A stretch of 64,000 nucleotides of DNA from Guptibacillus hwajinpoensis (GCF_020171785.1 NZ_JAIVAE010000011.1:1-64000), one strand, 5' to 3'. Counted from the first letter of the stretch, positions 1 to 9,549 are shown. Program-made: numbers and translations. Notes: generated by a model not told the origin, from the letters alone.

Positions 1-88
1 TTGGAACATTAAAATCACCGCCTAAATAGAATCTACCTATAGGATAACAAAACAAAATGGATAATTGAGGGAAATGAGATAAAAAAAA

Positions 89-116
89 CAGGCTGTCGAG
101 ACTTTCTCGACAGCCT
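89..116 (-). terminator. intrinsic terminator of spoVB
   Basis: A perfect stem (CAGGCTGTCGAGA and its complement, loop CTT) is preceded on the + strand by eight A residues at 81-88. Read on the - strand this is a hairpin followed by a U run, directly downstream of spoVB. The remaining bases 1-80 show no gene. Confidence 0.8.
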
Positions 117-117
117 G

Positions 118-141
118 AGTAACCGTGACGGTTACTTTTTC
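118..141 (+). terminator. intrinsic terminator, reading rightward
   Basis: A short hairpin (AGTAACCG, loop TGA, CGGTTACT) followed by a T run. It would stop transcripts entering from a + strand gene left of the window, so spoVB and that gene are probably convergent. Confidence 0.55.
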
Positions 142-177
142 TCTGTATGAATGCAGTTTAAAGTAGGCTATATTATA

Positions 178-1731
178 CTAGTGAATGAATTTTCCAATGA
201 ATGGCATTCTTCTTAAGTCATGTCGATTAATAAGTCCAAGCAGTAGTAAAATGACAAGATAAATGATTGATGTGACCGAAATAGCTAAGACCGTACCGAA
301 TAGATCAGTGGAAGATGAAGAGAAGGAATGATAAAGAAAATGTCCGGCAAATCCAGTTGCTATAATGGATGTTACCCCTTTAAGTAAATCACTTACAACA
401 AGAGAAAAACCAATTGCCTTTACAAGAGTGGCAAAATGGAGAAGGGTTACAAGAAGAATGCCTATTACAATTGCAAGAGCAGCGCCCATAATGCCTAACT
501 CAGGTCGAGAAGCAAGAAAGAAGATCGCAATTAGTTTAACGCCTGCGCCAATAAAACTATTGATCATAGCAGCCTTAGCTAAATCTAATGCTTGTAGGGC
601 GGCTGCAAGCGGACCCTGAAAATAATAGAAGAAGAAGAAAGGAGCCATGACTTGTACATAGATGGCGACGTGAGGGGCGTTGTACATGATATCCATTAAT
701 GGAACGGCAAAGATATATGTGACGACTACCGAAAGTCCACCAGCCACCATCGATAGTCGGATTGCTTGGCTTAACCGGTGTTGAATTTGTTTATACTGCT
801 TTTGAGCATGTGCTTCGCTAATAGCGGGTACAAGTGATACCTGCAAAGAGTAGGTGATAAAGGTAGGGAGAAACAACAGTGGTATAGCAAGACCAGTTAA
901 GTGACCGTATTGTTTTGTGGCAAGTGTTGTGGCAACTCCAGCGATGGCAAGGCTTCGTGCCACCATAATCGGTTCAAAAAAATAGGAGAGAGATCCTATC
1001 AATTGACTACCAGTTGTCGGTAGCGAAATCTTCATTAAACTGTTGAAAGTCCTTCTCCCGCCTTTTAAATAGTTGAAAAATCCACTTCTTATTTTAATCC
1101 GCTTTTTCATTTTAAACATGGAAAACATAAAGAGAAGCGAGGCGAGTTCTCCAAGTACTACGGAAATCATTGCGCCTGCCGCGGCAAATTCGACACCATA
1201 AGGTAGAAACGCGCCTGTAAGAACTGCGACGAGACAAATGCGTACAATTTGTTCAATGACTTGAGAATAAGCAGACGGTCTCATGTTCTGTAATCCCTGG
1301 AAATACCCTCTAAGCACTGAAGAAAGAGCCACAATTGAGACAACAGGGGCAATAGCGACAAGCGGATAAAATGTGCGCTCATCTGTGAAAACCTCTTTTG
1401 ACAAAAATGGAGCTGCAAAGATCATCATCGTTGTAAAAATAACGCTAAGCACAGTCGTAATCGAAAGGGATACAATTAAAATTTGTTTGATTTTCTGGCG
1501 GTTACCTTCTGCATCAGCTTCAGCTACCATTTTTGAGATCGCAACAGGAAGTCCCATGCGTGTTAGCGTTATCGTTAGTATTAATGTAGGAACGGCCATC
1601 ATATAAAGACCGACACCTTCTTCACCCATCACACGAACCATCACTATACGGTTAATAAAACCTAAAACTTTCGTAATTAACCCGGCTAAGATGAGAAACA
1701 GTGTCCCTCTAAGAAAGGTTTGCTTTGACAT
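178..1731 (-). CDS. spoVB: stage V sporulation protein B, MOP-superfamily flippase
   Basis: Polytopic membrane protein of 517 aa, the usual family length, with about 14 hydrophobic segments. It opens with the family pattern FLRGTLFLILAGLITKVLGF. SpoVB belongs to the MATE/MVF-like (MOP) exporters and is thought to move lipid-linked peptidoglycan precursors across the membrane during spore cortex synthesis. The ATG is preceded by GGGAG. It is transcribed away from the gene at 1852 and ends in the hairpin at 89-116. The adjacent comN-secDF order is that of the B. subtilis spoVB region. A vegetative MurJ/YtgP-type paralogue is the alternative, but the neighbourhood favours SpoVB. Confidence 0.88.
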   Translation of the reverse strand: MSKQTFLRGTLFLILAGLITKVLGFINRIVMVRVMGEEGVGLYMMAVPTLILTITLTRMGLPVAISKMVAEADAEGNRQKIKQILIVSLSITTVLSVIFTTMMIFAAPFLSKEVFTDERTFYPLVAIAPVVSIVALSSVLRGYFQGLQNMRPSAYSQVIEQIVRICLVAVLTGAFLPYGVEFAAAGAMISVVLGELASLLFMFSMFKMKKRIKIRSGFFNYLKGGRRTFNSLMKISLPTTGSQLIGSLSYFFEPIMVARSLAIAGVATTLATKQYGHLTGLAIPLLFLPTFITYSLQVSLVPAISEAHAQKQYKQIQHRLSQAIRLSMVAGGLSVVVTYIFAVPLMDIMYNAPHVAIYVQVMAPFFFFYYFQGPLAAALQALDLAKAAMINSFIGAGVKLIAIFFLASRPELGIMGAALAIVIGILLVTLLHFATLVKAIGFSLVVSDLLKGVTSIIATGFAGHFLYHSFSSSSTDLFGTVLAISVTSIIYLVILLLLGLINRHDLRRMPFIGKFIH

Positions 1732-1851
1732 ATACTCCCTACTTTCTATCCAGAATACACCTGAGAAATTGTAGAAAAGTCTAGATATTTTTTATCACTA
1801 TGTATATGCTTATTAGGGGACAAAGCATGACAGGCATATAGGAGTGTTTTA

Positions 1852-2337
1852 ATGAAAGAAGAAATTAAACAGTTTGTTGTAGAGAACCTTAGTTTTCTAC
1901 CTCAGGAAGTGATTGTCGTAGTGATCTCTGCACTTCCAATATTAGAATTGAGGGGCGGAATCCCTCTTGCTCATACTTTTGACTTTTCTTTTCTTAAGGC
2001 TTTCTCATTAAGCCTTCTAGGAAATGCGTTACCGATTATCCCTTTGCTTCTTCTGTTTCAGCCATTAAGTAACTGGTTGATGAGATTTAGCTTGTATAAA
2101 CGGTTTTATGATTGGCTTTATCATCGAACGATTAGCAAAAGTAAGAACGTTGATAAATATGGTGCGATTGGACTTATTTTGTTCACCGCTGTCCCTCTTC
2201 CGACGACAGGAGCTTACAGTGCGTGTGTCGCCGCAGCTCTATTTACAATCCGTTTTAAATATGCTTTTCTTTCCATCCTTACAGGGGTCATTATTGCAGG
2301 ACTTGGTGTAGGAGCAGCAATCTATTCAATTTTTTAA
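1852..2337 (+). CDS. COG2426-type putative small multidrug export protein
   Basis: Small integral membrane protein of 161 aa with four or five hydrophobic segments. Two features of the Sm_multidrug_ex family are visible: ELRGGIP after the first segment (residues 32-38) and a conserved PLPTTGAY stretch near residue 120. Despite the family name, transport has not been firmly shown and the substrate is unknown; the fold recalls DedA proteins. The ATG follows AGGAGTG. It is divergent from spoVB and precedes comN by 54 bp, so the two may be cotranscribed. Confidence 0.75.
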   Translation: MKEEIKQFVVENLSFLPQEVIVVVISALPILELRGGIPLAHTFDFSFLKAFSLSLLGNALPIIPLLLLFQPLSNWLMRFSLYKRFYDWLYHRTISKSKNVDKYGAIGLILFTAVPLPTTGAYSACVAAALFTIRFKYAFLSILTGVIIAGLGVGAAIYSIF

Positions 2338-2391
2338 ATAGAGCTGTAAGATCTCTGGTATGTAAACGATTCTAAGAAAGGAGACCGAGAG

Positions 2392-2649
2392 ATGAATGAG
2401 TGGAAGAAGGAAGTATCACCAGCTCTTGAAAGCAAGCGGGATGAATTTTTATTGTTAGGTTATAATGGCGCAACTATGGACGAAATCTGGGAGTGTCTCC
2501 TTGCTCGTTTTGAAAGAAACAATGAGTTGGAAGAGATGAAGTTACACCAGTTGGTAAACGAGATTATGCGTTTATCAGTTAATGAGTATATGAACTGGTT
2601 AACAATCCATGCTTATAAAGGTACGAAAACGTTTGAAAGCAAAGCCTGA
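2392..2649 (+). CDS. comN: post-transcriptional regulator ComN (YrzD)
   Basis: Small soluble protein of 85 aa that matches the ComN/YrzD family in length, in composition and in position between spoVB and secDF. In B. subtilis ComN acts after transcription on the late-competence comE mRNA and affects its localisation. The sequence is helical and polar, with no membrane segment and a conserved-looking core, WECLLARFER (residues 31-40). A good ribosome site (AAAGGAGA) precedes the ATG. Confidence 0.75.
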   Translation: MNEWKKEVSPALESKRDEFLLLGYNGATMDEIWECLLARFERNNELEEMKLHQLVNEIMRLSVNEYMNWLTIHAYKGTKTFESKA

Positions 2650-2757
2650 AAAGACTGAAATTGACAGAAAAATTCATCATTCGATATAATAGCTAGTACT
2701 GTGTGAGATGTGATTTACATAAGCAAGAATGTTGGGGGTTTAGAGAGGAGTTTTTTT

Positions 2758-4062
2758 ATGGTGAAAAAAGGCAGGATCGTAGCGTTTTTTCTGATCGTCC
2801 TTTTGCTTGGCGGATTGATTGGAACAACCGTCATGGGTGTAACAAAAGACATTAAACTAGGTCTTGACCTGCAAGGTGGGTTTGAAGTCCTTTATGAAGT
2901 AGAACCTGCTCAAGAAGGCCAGGAGCTTAGTCAGGATTTATTAAACAGTACAGTAAGTGCCCTGTACAAGCGTATTAACGTACTAGGGGTTTCAGAACCT
3001 CGTATTACGATCGAAGGCGAAGATCGCATTCGCGTGCAGCTTGCTGGTGTGAAAGATCAGAATCAGGCTCGTGAACTTCTGTCTACACAGGCGGAGCTAA
3101 CATTCCGCACAACGGACGATAAGGAGAAGATGAGCGGTGCTGATCTGAAAGAAGGAGCGGCAAAGGTTGTTTTTGATAATAACCAACCCGTCGTTCAAGT
3201 AACCCTAAAGGATCCTGAAAAATTCGCAAATATTACGCGAGACCTCAGTCAATTGCCTCAGCCGGATAATCGACTAGTGATCTGGCTTGATTATGAGGAA
3301 GGCGATTCTTATAAAGAAGAAGTGACAAAGCCAGCTGATGAACAAAAATTCATCTCCGATCCAGCTGTCAACCAGGTCCTTTCTCAAAATACTGTAGTCA
3401 TTTCAGGGCCACCTTTCCAACTTGAAGAAGCTGAAAATCTAAAAGAGCTTTTAAACGCAGGTTCTTTACCGGTTCAGCTAGAAGAGATTTATTCAACTTC
3501 AGTTGGTGCACAGTTCGGCGAACAGTCTCTTGATAAAACGGTTATTGCAGGATTTATTGGAGTTGGGTTAATTTTCCTATTTATGCTATTCTATTACCGT
3601 TTACCAGGGGTAATTGCGGTGATTACGTTAACGACGTATATCTATTTGATTCTTGTTGTCTTTAATTGGATGAACGCAGTATTAACTCTCCCAGGTATTG
3701 CTGCCCTTATTCTCGGGGTAGGTATGGCGGTTGATGCGAATATAATTACGTATGAACGAATTAAAGAAGAGATTCGTTCAGGTAAATCGGTCATGTCCGC
3801 CTTCAAAGCTGGGGGAAGACGTTCCTTTACAACGATTTTTGATGCGAATATTACAACTTTAATTGCTGCAAGTGTTTTATTTGCTTATGGAACAAGCTCA
3901 GTAAAAGGATTTGCAGTAATGTTAATCACGAGTATCGTCGTTAGCTTTTTGACTGCCGTTTGGGGTTCGCGAATTCTTCTCGGCCTATGGGTCAAGAGCA
4001 GGGCACTGAATAAAAAGCCCGGACTTTTTGGCGTAAAGGAGAGTGAAATCGATGAGCTCTAA
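2758..4062 (+). CDS. secD: protein translocase subunit SecD
   Basis: SecD half of the SecDF complex (434 aa), which uses the proton gradient to help preprotein release from SecYEG. TM1 is at residues 7-27. The hallmark LGLDLQGG lies at 34-41, and the C-terminal five-TM bundle contains GMAVDANIITYERIKEE, with the conserved Asp of the proton path. I chose ATG 2758, which has GAGAGGAG at a suitable distance, over an upstream in-frame start that adds 16 unlikely residues. In B. subtilis SecD and SecF are one fused protein; here secD stops inside the start of secF. Confidence 0.93.
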   Translation: MVKKGRIVAFFLIVLLLGGLIGTTVMGVTKDIKLGLDLQGGFEVLYEVEPAQEGQELSQDLLNSTVSALYKRINVLGVSEPRITIEGEDRIRVQLAGVKDQNQARELLSTQAELTFRTTDDKEKMSGADLKEGAAKVVFDNNQPVVQVTLKDPEKFANITRDLSQLPQPDNRLVIWLDYEEGDSYKEEVTKPADEQKFISDPAVNQVLSQNTVVISGPPFQLEEAENLKELLNAGSLPVQLEEIYSTSVGAQFGEQSLDKTVIAGFIGVGLIFLFMLFYYRLPGVIAVITLTTYIYLILVVFNWMNAVLTLPGIAALILGVGMAVDANIITYERIKEEIRSGKSVMSAFKAGGRRSFTTIFDANITTLIAASVLFAYGTSSVKGFAVMLITSIVVSFLTAVWGSRILLGLWVKSRALNKKPGLFGVKESEIDEL

Positions 4063-4972
4063 AGTAAGAGATACCAAGTTTGATTTTGTCAAACATCGGA
4101 ATAAATTTTTTGCGATTTCACTTGCTTTGATCGTTCTTGGTGGGTTAGCAATTGCGATCTTTGGATTGAATCTTGGCATTGATTTTTCAAGTGGTTCTCG
4201 TGTAGATCTTCAATCAGAAAGCAAGCTAACAACTGAAGAAGTAAGCAAAGAATTCGAGGAGCTTGGGTTTGACCCTGAGTCCGTCACGCTTGCAGGTGGT
4301 GGTGAAATGGCAGTAGCCGCCTTCAAAGATGAGCTTGGAAAAGACGAAATTGCAGAAATTAAAAATCATTTCACAGAACTTTACTCTGTTGAACCAAGTA
4401 TTAGTACCGTTTCTCCAGATGTAGCGGTAGATTTAGCAAAAAATGCATTTATCGCCCTTGCGATCGCATCTGTAGGGATTATTATCTATGTGGCCCTGCG
4501 TTTTGAATGGCTACAAGGTGTAGCGGCGATTGTTGCGCTATTCCATGATGCGTTCTTCATCATTGCGGTCTTTAGCATTCTGCAGATAGAAGTTAACATT
4601 ACCTTTATTGCGGCAGTACTAACAATTGTTGGTTATTCCATTAACGACACGATTGTGACATTCGATCGCATTCGTGAAAATATGAAGTTCGAGAAGAAAG
4701 TGAAGACGTTTGAAGATGTAGCACGTGTCGTGAACAAAAGTCTTGTTCAAACGCTTGCTCGTTCGATCAATACCGTTCTTACGGTTGTCTTTGCGGCAGC
4801 GGCCTTAACAATCTTTGGAGGGGAAGCAATTAGACCATTTGCAATCGCGCTATTGATTGGTCTCGTTGCAGGTACTTATTCTTCTCTCTTTATTGCTTCT
4901 CAACTATGGGCAGTATGGAAAGGGAAACAATTAAAAAAGAAAAAGTTTACTCCTGCTGAAACTGAAGTATAA
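4052..4972 (+). CDS. secF: protein translocase subunit SecF
   Basis: SecF half of the translocase accessory complex (306 aa). After TM1 comes LGIDFSSG (residues 41-48), and the C-terminal bundle carries the SecF signature GYSINDTIVTFDRIREN. ATG 4052 overlaps the end of secD by 11 bp and is preceded by AAAGGAGAG, so translation is probably coupled. The in-frame GTG at 4043 sits almost on the ribosome site and is less likely. A strong hairpin follows at 4994. Confidence 0.93.
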   Translation: MSSKVRDTKFDFVKHRNKFFAISLALIVLGGLAIAIFGLNLGIDFSSGSRVDLQSESKLTTEEVSKEFEELGFDPESVTLAGGGEMAVAAFKDELGKDEIAEIKNHFTELYSVEPSISTVSPDVAVDLAKNAFIALAIASVGIIIYVALRFEWLQGVAAIVALFHDAFFIIAVFSILQIEVNITFIAAVLTIVGYSINDTIVTFDRIRENMKFEKKVKTFEDVARVVNKSLVQTLARSINTVLTVVFAAAALTIFGGEAIRPFAIALLIGLVAGTYSSLFIASQLWAVWKGKQLKKKKFTPAETEV

Positions 4973-4993
4973 AAGGTAGGTCACCTTTAGAAG

Positions 4994-5020
4994 AAAAGCC
5001 ATGGCTTAGCCATGGCTTTT
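4994..5020 (+). terminator. hairpin terminator after secF
   Basis: A perfect 12-bp inverted repeat (AAAAGCCATGGC) with a three-base loop that ends in TTTT. It closes the comN-secD-secF unit. Its symmetry (A run on one side, T run on the other) would let it act on both strands. Confidence 0.75.
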
Positions 5021-5102
5021 GCGTGTCAAAAGCGGGGTGTGAGATTTTCAAATACGGGAAAAGCTATATTGATAATGACTTGGAATTGTAAGAGGTGGAG
5101 AA

Positions 5103-6011
5103 ATGAATAAGGAAGAACGGTTTCGGAAAGCAGAAATTGCAGCGATTGTCGGCATTCTAGGAAACATTATTCTAGCTGTGTTAAAAGGGGTTATTGGCTC
5201 AATCTCCAACAGTCGAGCCCTTATCGCCGATGCGGCCCACTCGGCTTCAGACGTGGCTGGATCATTTGCTGTTTTTGTAGGATTGCGTGCAGCGAAACTG
5301 CCACCAGATAAAGATCATCCTTATGGTCATGGGAAGGCGGAATCGATCGCAGCAATTATCGTAGCGGTTTTATTATTATTGGTCGGAGTAGAAATTGGCA
5401 TTAGTTCTGGAAAAGCTATTTTCAATCCGATTGAAGCCCCAGGAACGCTTGCGCTATATGGTGCTTTGATTTCAATCATAGTAAAAGAAGTGATGTTTCA
5501 ATATAAGTATCGATTGGGTAAAAAGATAAAAAGTGATGCACTTATCGTAAATGCATACGAACATCGTTCTGATGTCTATTCTTCAATTGCTGTTTTAATC
5601 GGGATTGCGGGGGCTATTTTAGGAAGCAGGCTTAACTTACCATGGCTAATTTATGCGGATCCTATTGCAGGGATATTTGTGTCTGTCTTGATTGCAAAAA
5701 TGGCTGTTAAACTTGGTTTTGAATCGATTCATACGACGCTTGATCATGTGTTGCATGAGGAGGATACGATTGAGTATAAAGAATTGATTATCAGAATGCC
5801 GGGCGTTGTGAACCTTGATGAGTTTTATGCTAGAGAGCATGGGCACTATGTTATTATTGATATGAAGTTAGGCGTGGACCCTGAAATTTCCGTTAAAGAA
5901 GGTCACGATATCGGTAAAGCGGTGAAAGAACGCCTTCTTGAAGAGGATGAGGTTCATGACGTATTAGTTCATATCAATCCTTTCGAACCGAAGGAAAAAA
6001 AGAGTGAGTAA
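5103..6011 (+). CDS. cation diffusion facilitator family transporter
   Basis: CDF-family metal/proton antiporter of 302 aa. The N-terminal half has six TM segments and the C-terminal cytoplasmic domain (from about residue 210) is the usual metal-sensing ferredoxin-like fold. Metal-site residues are visible in TM2 (ADAAHSASD, residues 42-50) and in TM5 (EHRSDVYSS); a HPYGHGK loop lies near residue 75. B. subtilis homologues of this type (MneP, MneS) export Mn2+, but the metal cannot be decided here. It has its own ribosome site, AAGAGGTGG. It sits between secF and yrvD, a slot that varies between genera. Confidence 0.85.
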   Translation: MNKEERFRKAEIAAIVGILGNIILAVLKGVIGSISNSRALIADAAHSASDVAGSFAVFVGLRAAKLPPDKDHPYGHGKAESIAAIIVAVLLLLVGVEIGISSGKAIFNPIEAPGTLALYGALISIIVKEVMFQYKYRLGKKIKSDALIVNAYEHRSDVYSSIAVLIGIAGAILGSRLNLPWLIYADPIAGIFVSVLIAKMAVKLGFESIHTTLDHVLHEEDTIEYKELIIRMPGVVNLDEFYAREHGHYVIIDMKLGVDPEISVKEGHDIGKAVKERLLEEDEVHDVLVHINPFEPKEKKSE

Positions 6012-6046
6012 TGGAATAGGTATTGGAGTAGAGGAGGTAGATTAAG

Positions 6047-6382
6047 TTGAAAGGACAATGGGGATTAGTCGTAGCACTTGTATTTGCCCTGATTATTGCT
6101 GTTTTTTCAGTTGTGAATGTTGATCCAGTTCAAGTGAATTACGTATTTGGTACATCTGATTGGCCGCTCGTTCTCGTTATATTAGGATCGGTACTAATGG
6201 GAGCCATTCTTGTTCTTGGTTTTGGGATGGTCAAATATTATAAACTGAAGAGAGAGCTTAAAAAGTTACAAAAAGAAAATGAGAAATTAAAATCTGAGCC
6301 GATCGCTACTGAAACCAAATCAGTGCATACGCCACTTGACGGTGAAACGATGGATGAAGGCACCGGTACAGATGGAGAATAA
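6047..6382 (+). CDS. yrvD: LapA-domain membrane protein YrvD
   Basis: Protein of 111 aa with two TM segments (about residues 5-25 and 40-62), followed by a short charged coiled coil (KLKRELKKLQKENEKLK) and a polar tail. This is the LapA/DUF1049 architecture, and YrvD occupies the same place upstream of recJ in B. subtilis. Function in Gram-positives is unknown. The start is TTG 6047, set by GAGGAGG seven to eight bases upstream. Confidence 0.78.
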   Translation: MKGQWGLVVALVFALIIAVFSVVNVDPVQVNYVFGTSDWPLVLVILGSVLMGAILVLGFGMVKYYKLKRELKKLQKENEKLKSEPIATETKSVHTPLDGETMDEGTGTDGE

Positions 6383-6388
6383 CGAAAT

Positions 6389-6416
6389 AGCCCTGAGTAA
6401 GATCGGGGCTTTTTTT
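6389..6416 (+). terminator. terminator after yrvD
   Basis: Stem AGCCCTGA / TCGGGGCT (one G-U pair) followed by a run of T. Confidence 0.8.
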
Positions 6417-6461
6417 AGTGAAGAGAAATCTTCTTTAAGCAAGATTCCTCTCCTTGAACTA

Positions 6462-6490
6462 TAGTCAAACCTATGTAAACTATATATAAT
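6462..6490 (+). promoter_or_regulatory. probable sigma-A promoter of recJ
   Basis: TAGTCA, a 17-base spacer and a perfect TATAAT ending at 6490, 22 bp before the chosen recJ start. The -35 box is weak, so the call rests on the -10 box and position. Confidence 0.5.
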
Positions 6491-6512
6491 GAACAGGTTA
6501 AGAGGTGATTCG

Positions 6513-8867
6513 ATGTTAAGATCTAAAACGCGCTGGAAACTTGCTGAAACAGATGAAACAAACATTGATCGGCTCCAGAGTGAACTAGGAATTTCTCGAC
6601 TTGCTGCTTCGCTTTTAGTGAATCGAGGTATTAGTGGAGAAGAAGAAGCTAGAAGGTTTTTATATAAAGAGAATTTAGCCTATCATGACCCGTTCCTCAT
6701 GAGTGGAATGAAGGAAGCGGTGGAAAGAATTCAACAAGCCATCGCGTCGGATGAGCGAATTCTAATATTTGGGGATTATGATGCGGATGGAGTTAGTAGT
6801 ACAACCGTCCTGGTTTATACGTTACGAGAGCTTGGTGCAACCTTTGATTACTATATTCCAAATCGCTTTACAGAAGGGTATGGACCAAATGAAGCGGCCT
6901 TTAGGCAGGCGAAGGAAGATGGTTATCATCTCATTGTAACGGTTGATACTGGTATTTCTGGTGTCCATGAGGCAGAAGTTGCAAAGGAAATCGGTGTTGA
7001 TCTCATTATTACAGATCATCACGAGCCACCTCCTGTACTTCCTGATGCTTATGCGACGATTAATCCCAAGAAACCTGGATGCACTTACCCCTTTAAAGGA
7101 CTTGCAGGTGTGGGCGTTGCGTTTAAATTATCACAGGCCTTACTTGGTAGGATTCCAGGACATTTACTTGAGATTGCAGCAATGGGTACTATAGCAGATT
7201 TAGTTCCGCTTCAAGATGAGAATCGTCTTCTAGCAAGTGAAGGAATACGAGCACTTCAAAATTCTAATAAACCCGGCATTAAAGCGCTCTTAGATGTATG
7301 TGGCTTGAAAGATCAGGAATTAAACGAAGAGCATCTTGGTTTTGGAATAGGACCAAGATTAAATGCTGCAGGACGTTTAGATAGTGCAGATCCTGCTGTT
7401 GAACTGCTTACAACAGATGATCCGCTACTAGCAGAGCAACTTGCTTCTGATATTGATGCTCTGAATAAAAACCGTCAAGAGCTTGTAAACACAATGACGA
7501 AAGAAGCGATTGAAGAAGTTGAAACAAATTATATAAGTGATGAAAGCAATCGCGTCTTGATTATTGCGAAAGAAGGATGGAATGCAGGGGTAATTGGAAT
7601 TGTCGCTTCTCGACTTGTTGAGAAATATTACCGTCCAACGATTGTGATGAGTATTGACCGAGAGAAAGGTGTGGCAAAAGGCTCCGCACGTAGTATTGAG
7701 GCATTCGATATGTTTGCGAATTTATCTGAATGTAGGGACATTCTTCCGCATTTTGGGGGTCACCCAATGGCAGCTGGGATGACGATTGATTTGGATTACT
7801 TGGAGCAACTGCGCACTAGATTGAATAACCTGGCTATAGAGAAGTTAACGGAAGAAGATCTAACTCCGCTTACAAAAGTGGATCTTCATTGTCGCGTAGA
7901 AGATGTAACGCTAGAAACGATTGAAGAGATGAATCTTCTTGCTCCCTTTGGTGTGAGCAATCCAAAGCCAGTTGTTATGCTCAAGGACGTTCATTTATCT
8001 CAAATTAGAAGAATAGGTAGTCAGGACAATCATCTTAAGGTAGCTCTTGAGGAAAATGGTACAACGCTTGATGGCGTAGGATTCCATTTCGGCTATGCTT
8101 TTGAAGAAATTGCATCAAGGGCAGCGGTGAGTGTCATTGGTCAACTCTCTGTCAACGAATGGAATGGGCTTCGAAAGCCACAAATTTTCGTGAAAGATAT
8201 CGCAGTTAATGAGTGGCAGCTTTTTGATTACAGAGGCATACGTGATTTAAAGAAACGTCTGGAAACTTTGCCGCTAGATAAGTTAGTGATGGTAGCTTTT
8301 CAGAGCAATACGATCTCAAAGCTAGGTCTTGAAAAATGGAAGGACTACGTCATTACTGATCCATCAGACAAAGACGTTTCGTTTGATCAAAAGTATGTCA
8401 TGTTGCTTGATCTACCTGATTTAGAAGAAGACCTTGTGAACCTTTTTCGCTCAGGCGGTATACCAGATCGAACTTATGTGGTATTTGAGCATGAGGAAGA
8501 TCATTTTTTCTCAACTTTACCATCACGGGAGGATTTCAAATGGTATTATGCTTTCTTAATGAAAAAAGGAAGCTTCCATTTACGAGACGCAGAAAAGCTC
8601 GCTAAACATAAAGGGTGGTCAAAAGAAACGGTGCCTTTTATGTCAGAGGTGTTTTTTGAGCTAGATTTTGTTACAATGGATAATGGACTGATTTCTCTAA
8701 ATCCACAATCTGTCAAAACTGAATTAACTTCTTCTAAAACGTATAGGAGTAAGCTTGAAAAAGCAAAGCTCGAAAACGATTTTTGCTATTCCTCCTATCA
8801 TGCTTTGAAAAGTTGGTTCGATCAATCAGTTAATTGTTTCAATAGCACTGAGGAGGCCATAAAGTAA
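6513..8867 (+). CDS. recJ: single-stranded-DNA-specific exonuclease RecJ
   Basis: 5'-3' ssDNA exonuclease of 784 aa, essentially the length of B. subtilis RecJ, acting in RecFOR recombination and repair. DHH-phosphoesterase motifs are in order: DYDADG (residues 88-93), TVDTG near 143, DHHEPP shortly after, then the DHHA1 region with GGHPMAAG. A poorly conserved C-terminal domain (about 200 residues) is typical of Bacillus RecJ. ATG 6513 follows AGAGGTGA; the in-frame ATG at 6489 overlaps the promoter -10 box and was rejected. apt begins immediately after the stop codon. Confidence 0.93.
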   Translation: MLRSKTRWKLAETDETNIDRLQSELGISRLAASLLVNRGISGEEEARRFLYKENLAYHDPFLMSGMKEAVERIQQAIASDERILIFGDYDADGVSSTTVLVYTLRELGATFDYYIPNRFTEGYGPNEAAFRQAKEDGYHLIVTVDTGISGVHEAEVAKEIGVDLIITDHHEPPPVLPDAYATINPKKPGCTYPFKGLAGVGVAFKLSQALLGRIPGHLLEIAAMGTIADLVPLQDENRLLASEGIRALQNSNKPGIKALLDVCGLKDQELNEEHLGFGIGPRLNAAGRLDSADPAVELLTTDDPLLAEQLASDIDALNKNRQELVNTMTKEAIEEVETNYISDESNRVLIIAKEGWNAGVIGIVASRLVEKYYRPTIVMSIDREKGVAKGSARSIEAFDMFANLSECRDILPHFGGHPMAAGMTIDLDYLEQLRTRLNNLAIEKLTEEDLTPLTKVDLHCRVEDVTLETIEEMNLLAPFGVSNPKPVVMLKDVHLSQIRRIGSQDNHLKVALEENGTTLDGVGFHFGYAFEEIASRAAVSVIGQLSVNEWNGLRKPQIFVKDIAVNEWQLFDYRGIRDLKKRLETLPLDKLVMVAFQSNTISKLGLEKWKDYVITDPSDKDVSFDQKYVMLLDLPDLEEDLVNLFRSGGIPDRTYVVFEHEEDHFFSTLPSREDFKWYYAFLMKKGSFHLRDAEKLAKHKGWSKETVPFMSEVFFELDFVTMDNGLISLNPQSVKTELTSSKTYRSKLEKAKLENDFCYSSYHALKSWFDQSVNCFNSTEEAIK

Positions 8868-9380
8868 ATGAATTACAAAGATTATATTGCAGTAGTTGAA
8901 GATTATCCAAAAGAGGGGATTCGTTTTAAAGACATCACACCCCTTATGCAAAATGGAGAAGCTTACAGTGCTGTCGTAAATGACATAGCGGACTTCGCTA
9001 AAGATAAAGATATCGATGTTATTGTTGGACCAGAAGCACGAGGGTTTATTGTGGGATGTCCTGTAGCTTATATTCTCGGCATTGGTTTTGTACCAGTACG
9101 AAAAGAAGGAAAACTTCCGCGTGAAGTAGCAAAAGTTGACTACGGTCTCGAATACGGTAAAGACGTCCTAACGATTCATAAGGACGCTATTAAACCAGGA
9201 CAAAGAGTATTGATTACGGACGATTTACTTGCTACCGGCGGCACGATCAACGCGACAATTGAACTTGTAGAAATGCTTGGAGGAGTCGTTGTAGGACTTG
9301 CTTTCATGATTGAGCTTTCATACCTCGAAGGTCGTAAAAATCTTGATCGTCATGATATCTTTACGTTAATGACATACTAA
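8868..9380 (+). CDS. apt: adenine phosphoribosyltransferase
   Basis: Purine-salvage enzyme (adenine + PRPP to AMP), 170 aa, the standard length. It contains [13 protein letters not shown] for adenine binding and the PRPP loop [12 protein letters not shown]. The ribosome site GAGGAGG lies in the last codons of recJ, so the two are translated from one message. The recJ-apt-relA order is the Bacillus standard and links adenine salvage with (p)ppGpp control of purine nucleotides. Confidence 0.95.
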   Translation: MNYKDYIAVVEDYPKEGIRFKDITPLMQNGEAYSAVVNDIADFAKDKDIDVIVGPEARGFIVGCPVAYILGIGFVPVRKEGKLPREVAKVDYGLEYGKDVLTIHKDAIKPGQRVLITDDLLATGGTINATIELVEMLGGVVVGLAFMIELSYLEGRKNLDRHDIFTLMTY

Positions 9381-9386
9381 AGAATG

Positions 9387-9413
9387 GAGTGTCCGAATTG
9401 CCGGACGCTCTTT
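9387..9413 (+). terminator. terminator after apt
   Basis: Stem GAGTGTCCG / CGGACGCTC followed by TTTCTCTTT. The T run is interrupted, so read-through into relA is possible. Confidence 0.6.
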
Positions 9414-9485
9414 CTCTTTATGAACCATTATCAAGATATTCTTGTCTTAACTCATTAGGAAAAACGACATTTTTCTCTTAATCTC

Positions 9486-9514
9486 TTTACATGCTGCCTT
9501 TTTTTAACGATAAT
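9486..9514 (+). promoter_or_regulatory. probable sigma-A promoter of relA
   Basis: TTTACA and GATAAT separated by exactly 17 bases, 36 bp upstream of the relA start. A separate relA promoter is known in B. subtilis. Confidence 0.5.
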
Positions 9515-9549
9515 AGAAGCAATATACCAACAGTAATCAAGGTGATTTG

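Noticed and set aside
2758-4972. Frameshift splitting a fused secDF
   Set aside because: Both proteins are complete, each with its own ribosome site and N-terminal TM helix. A split is the simpler reading, though reads should be checked.
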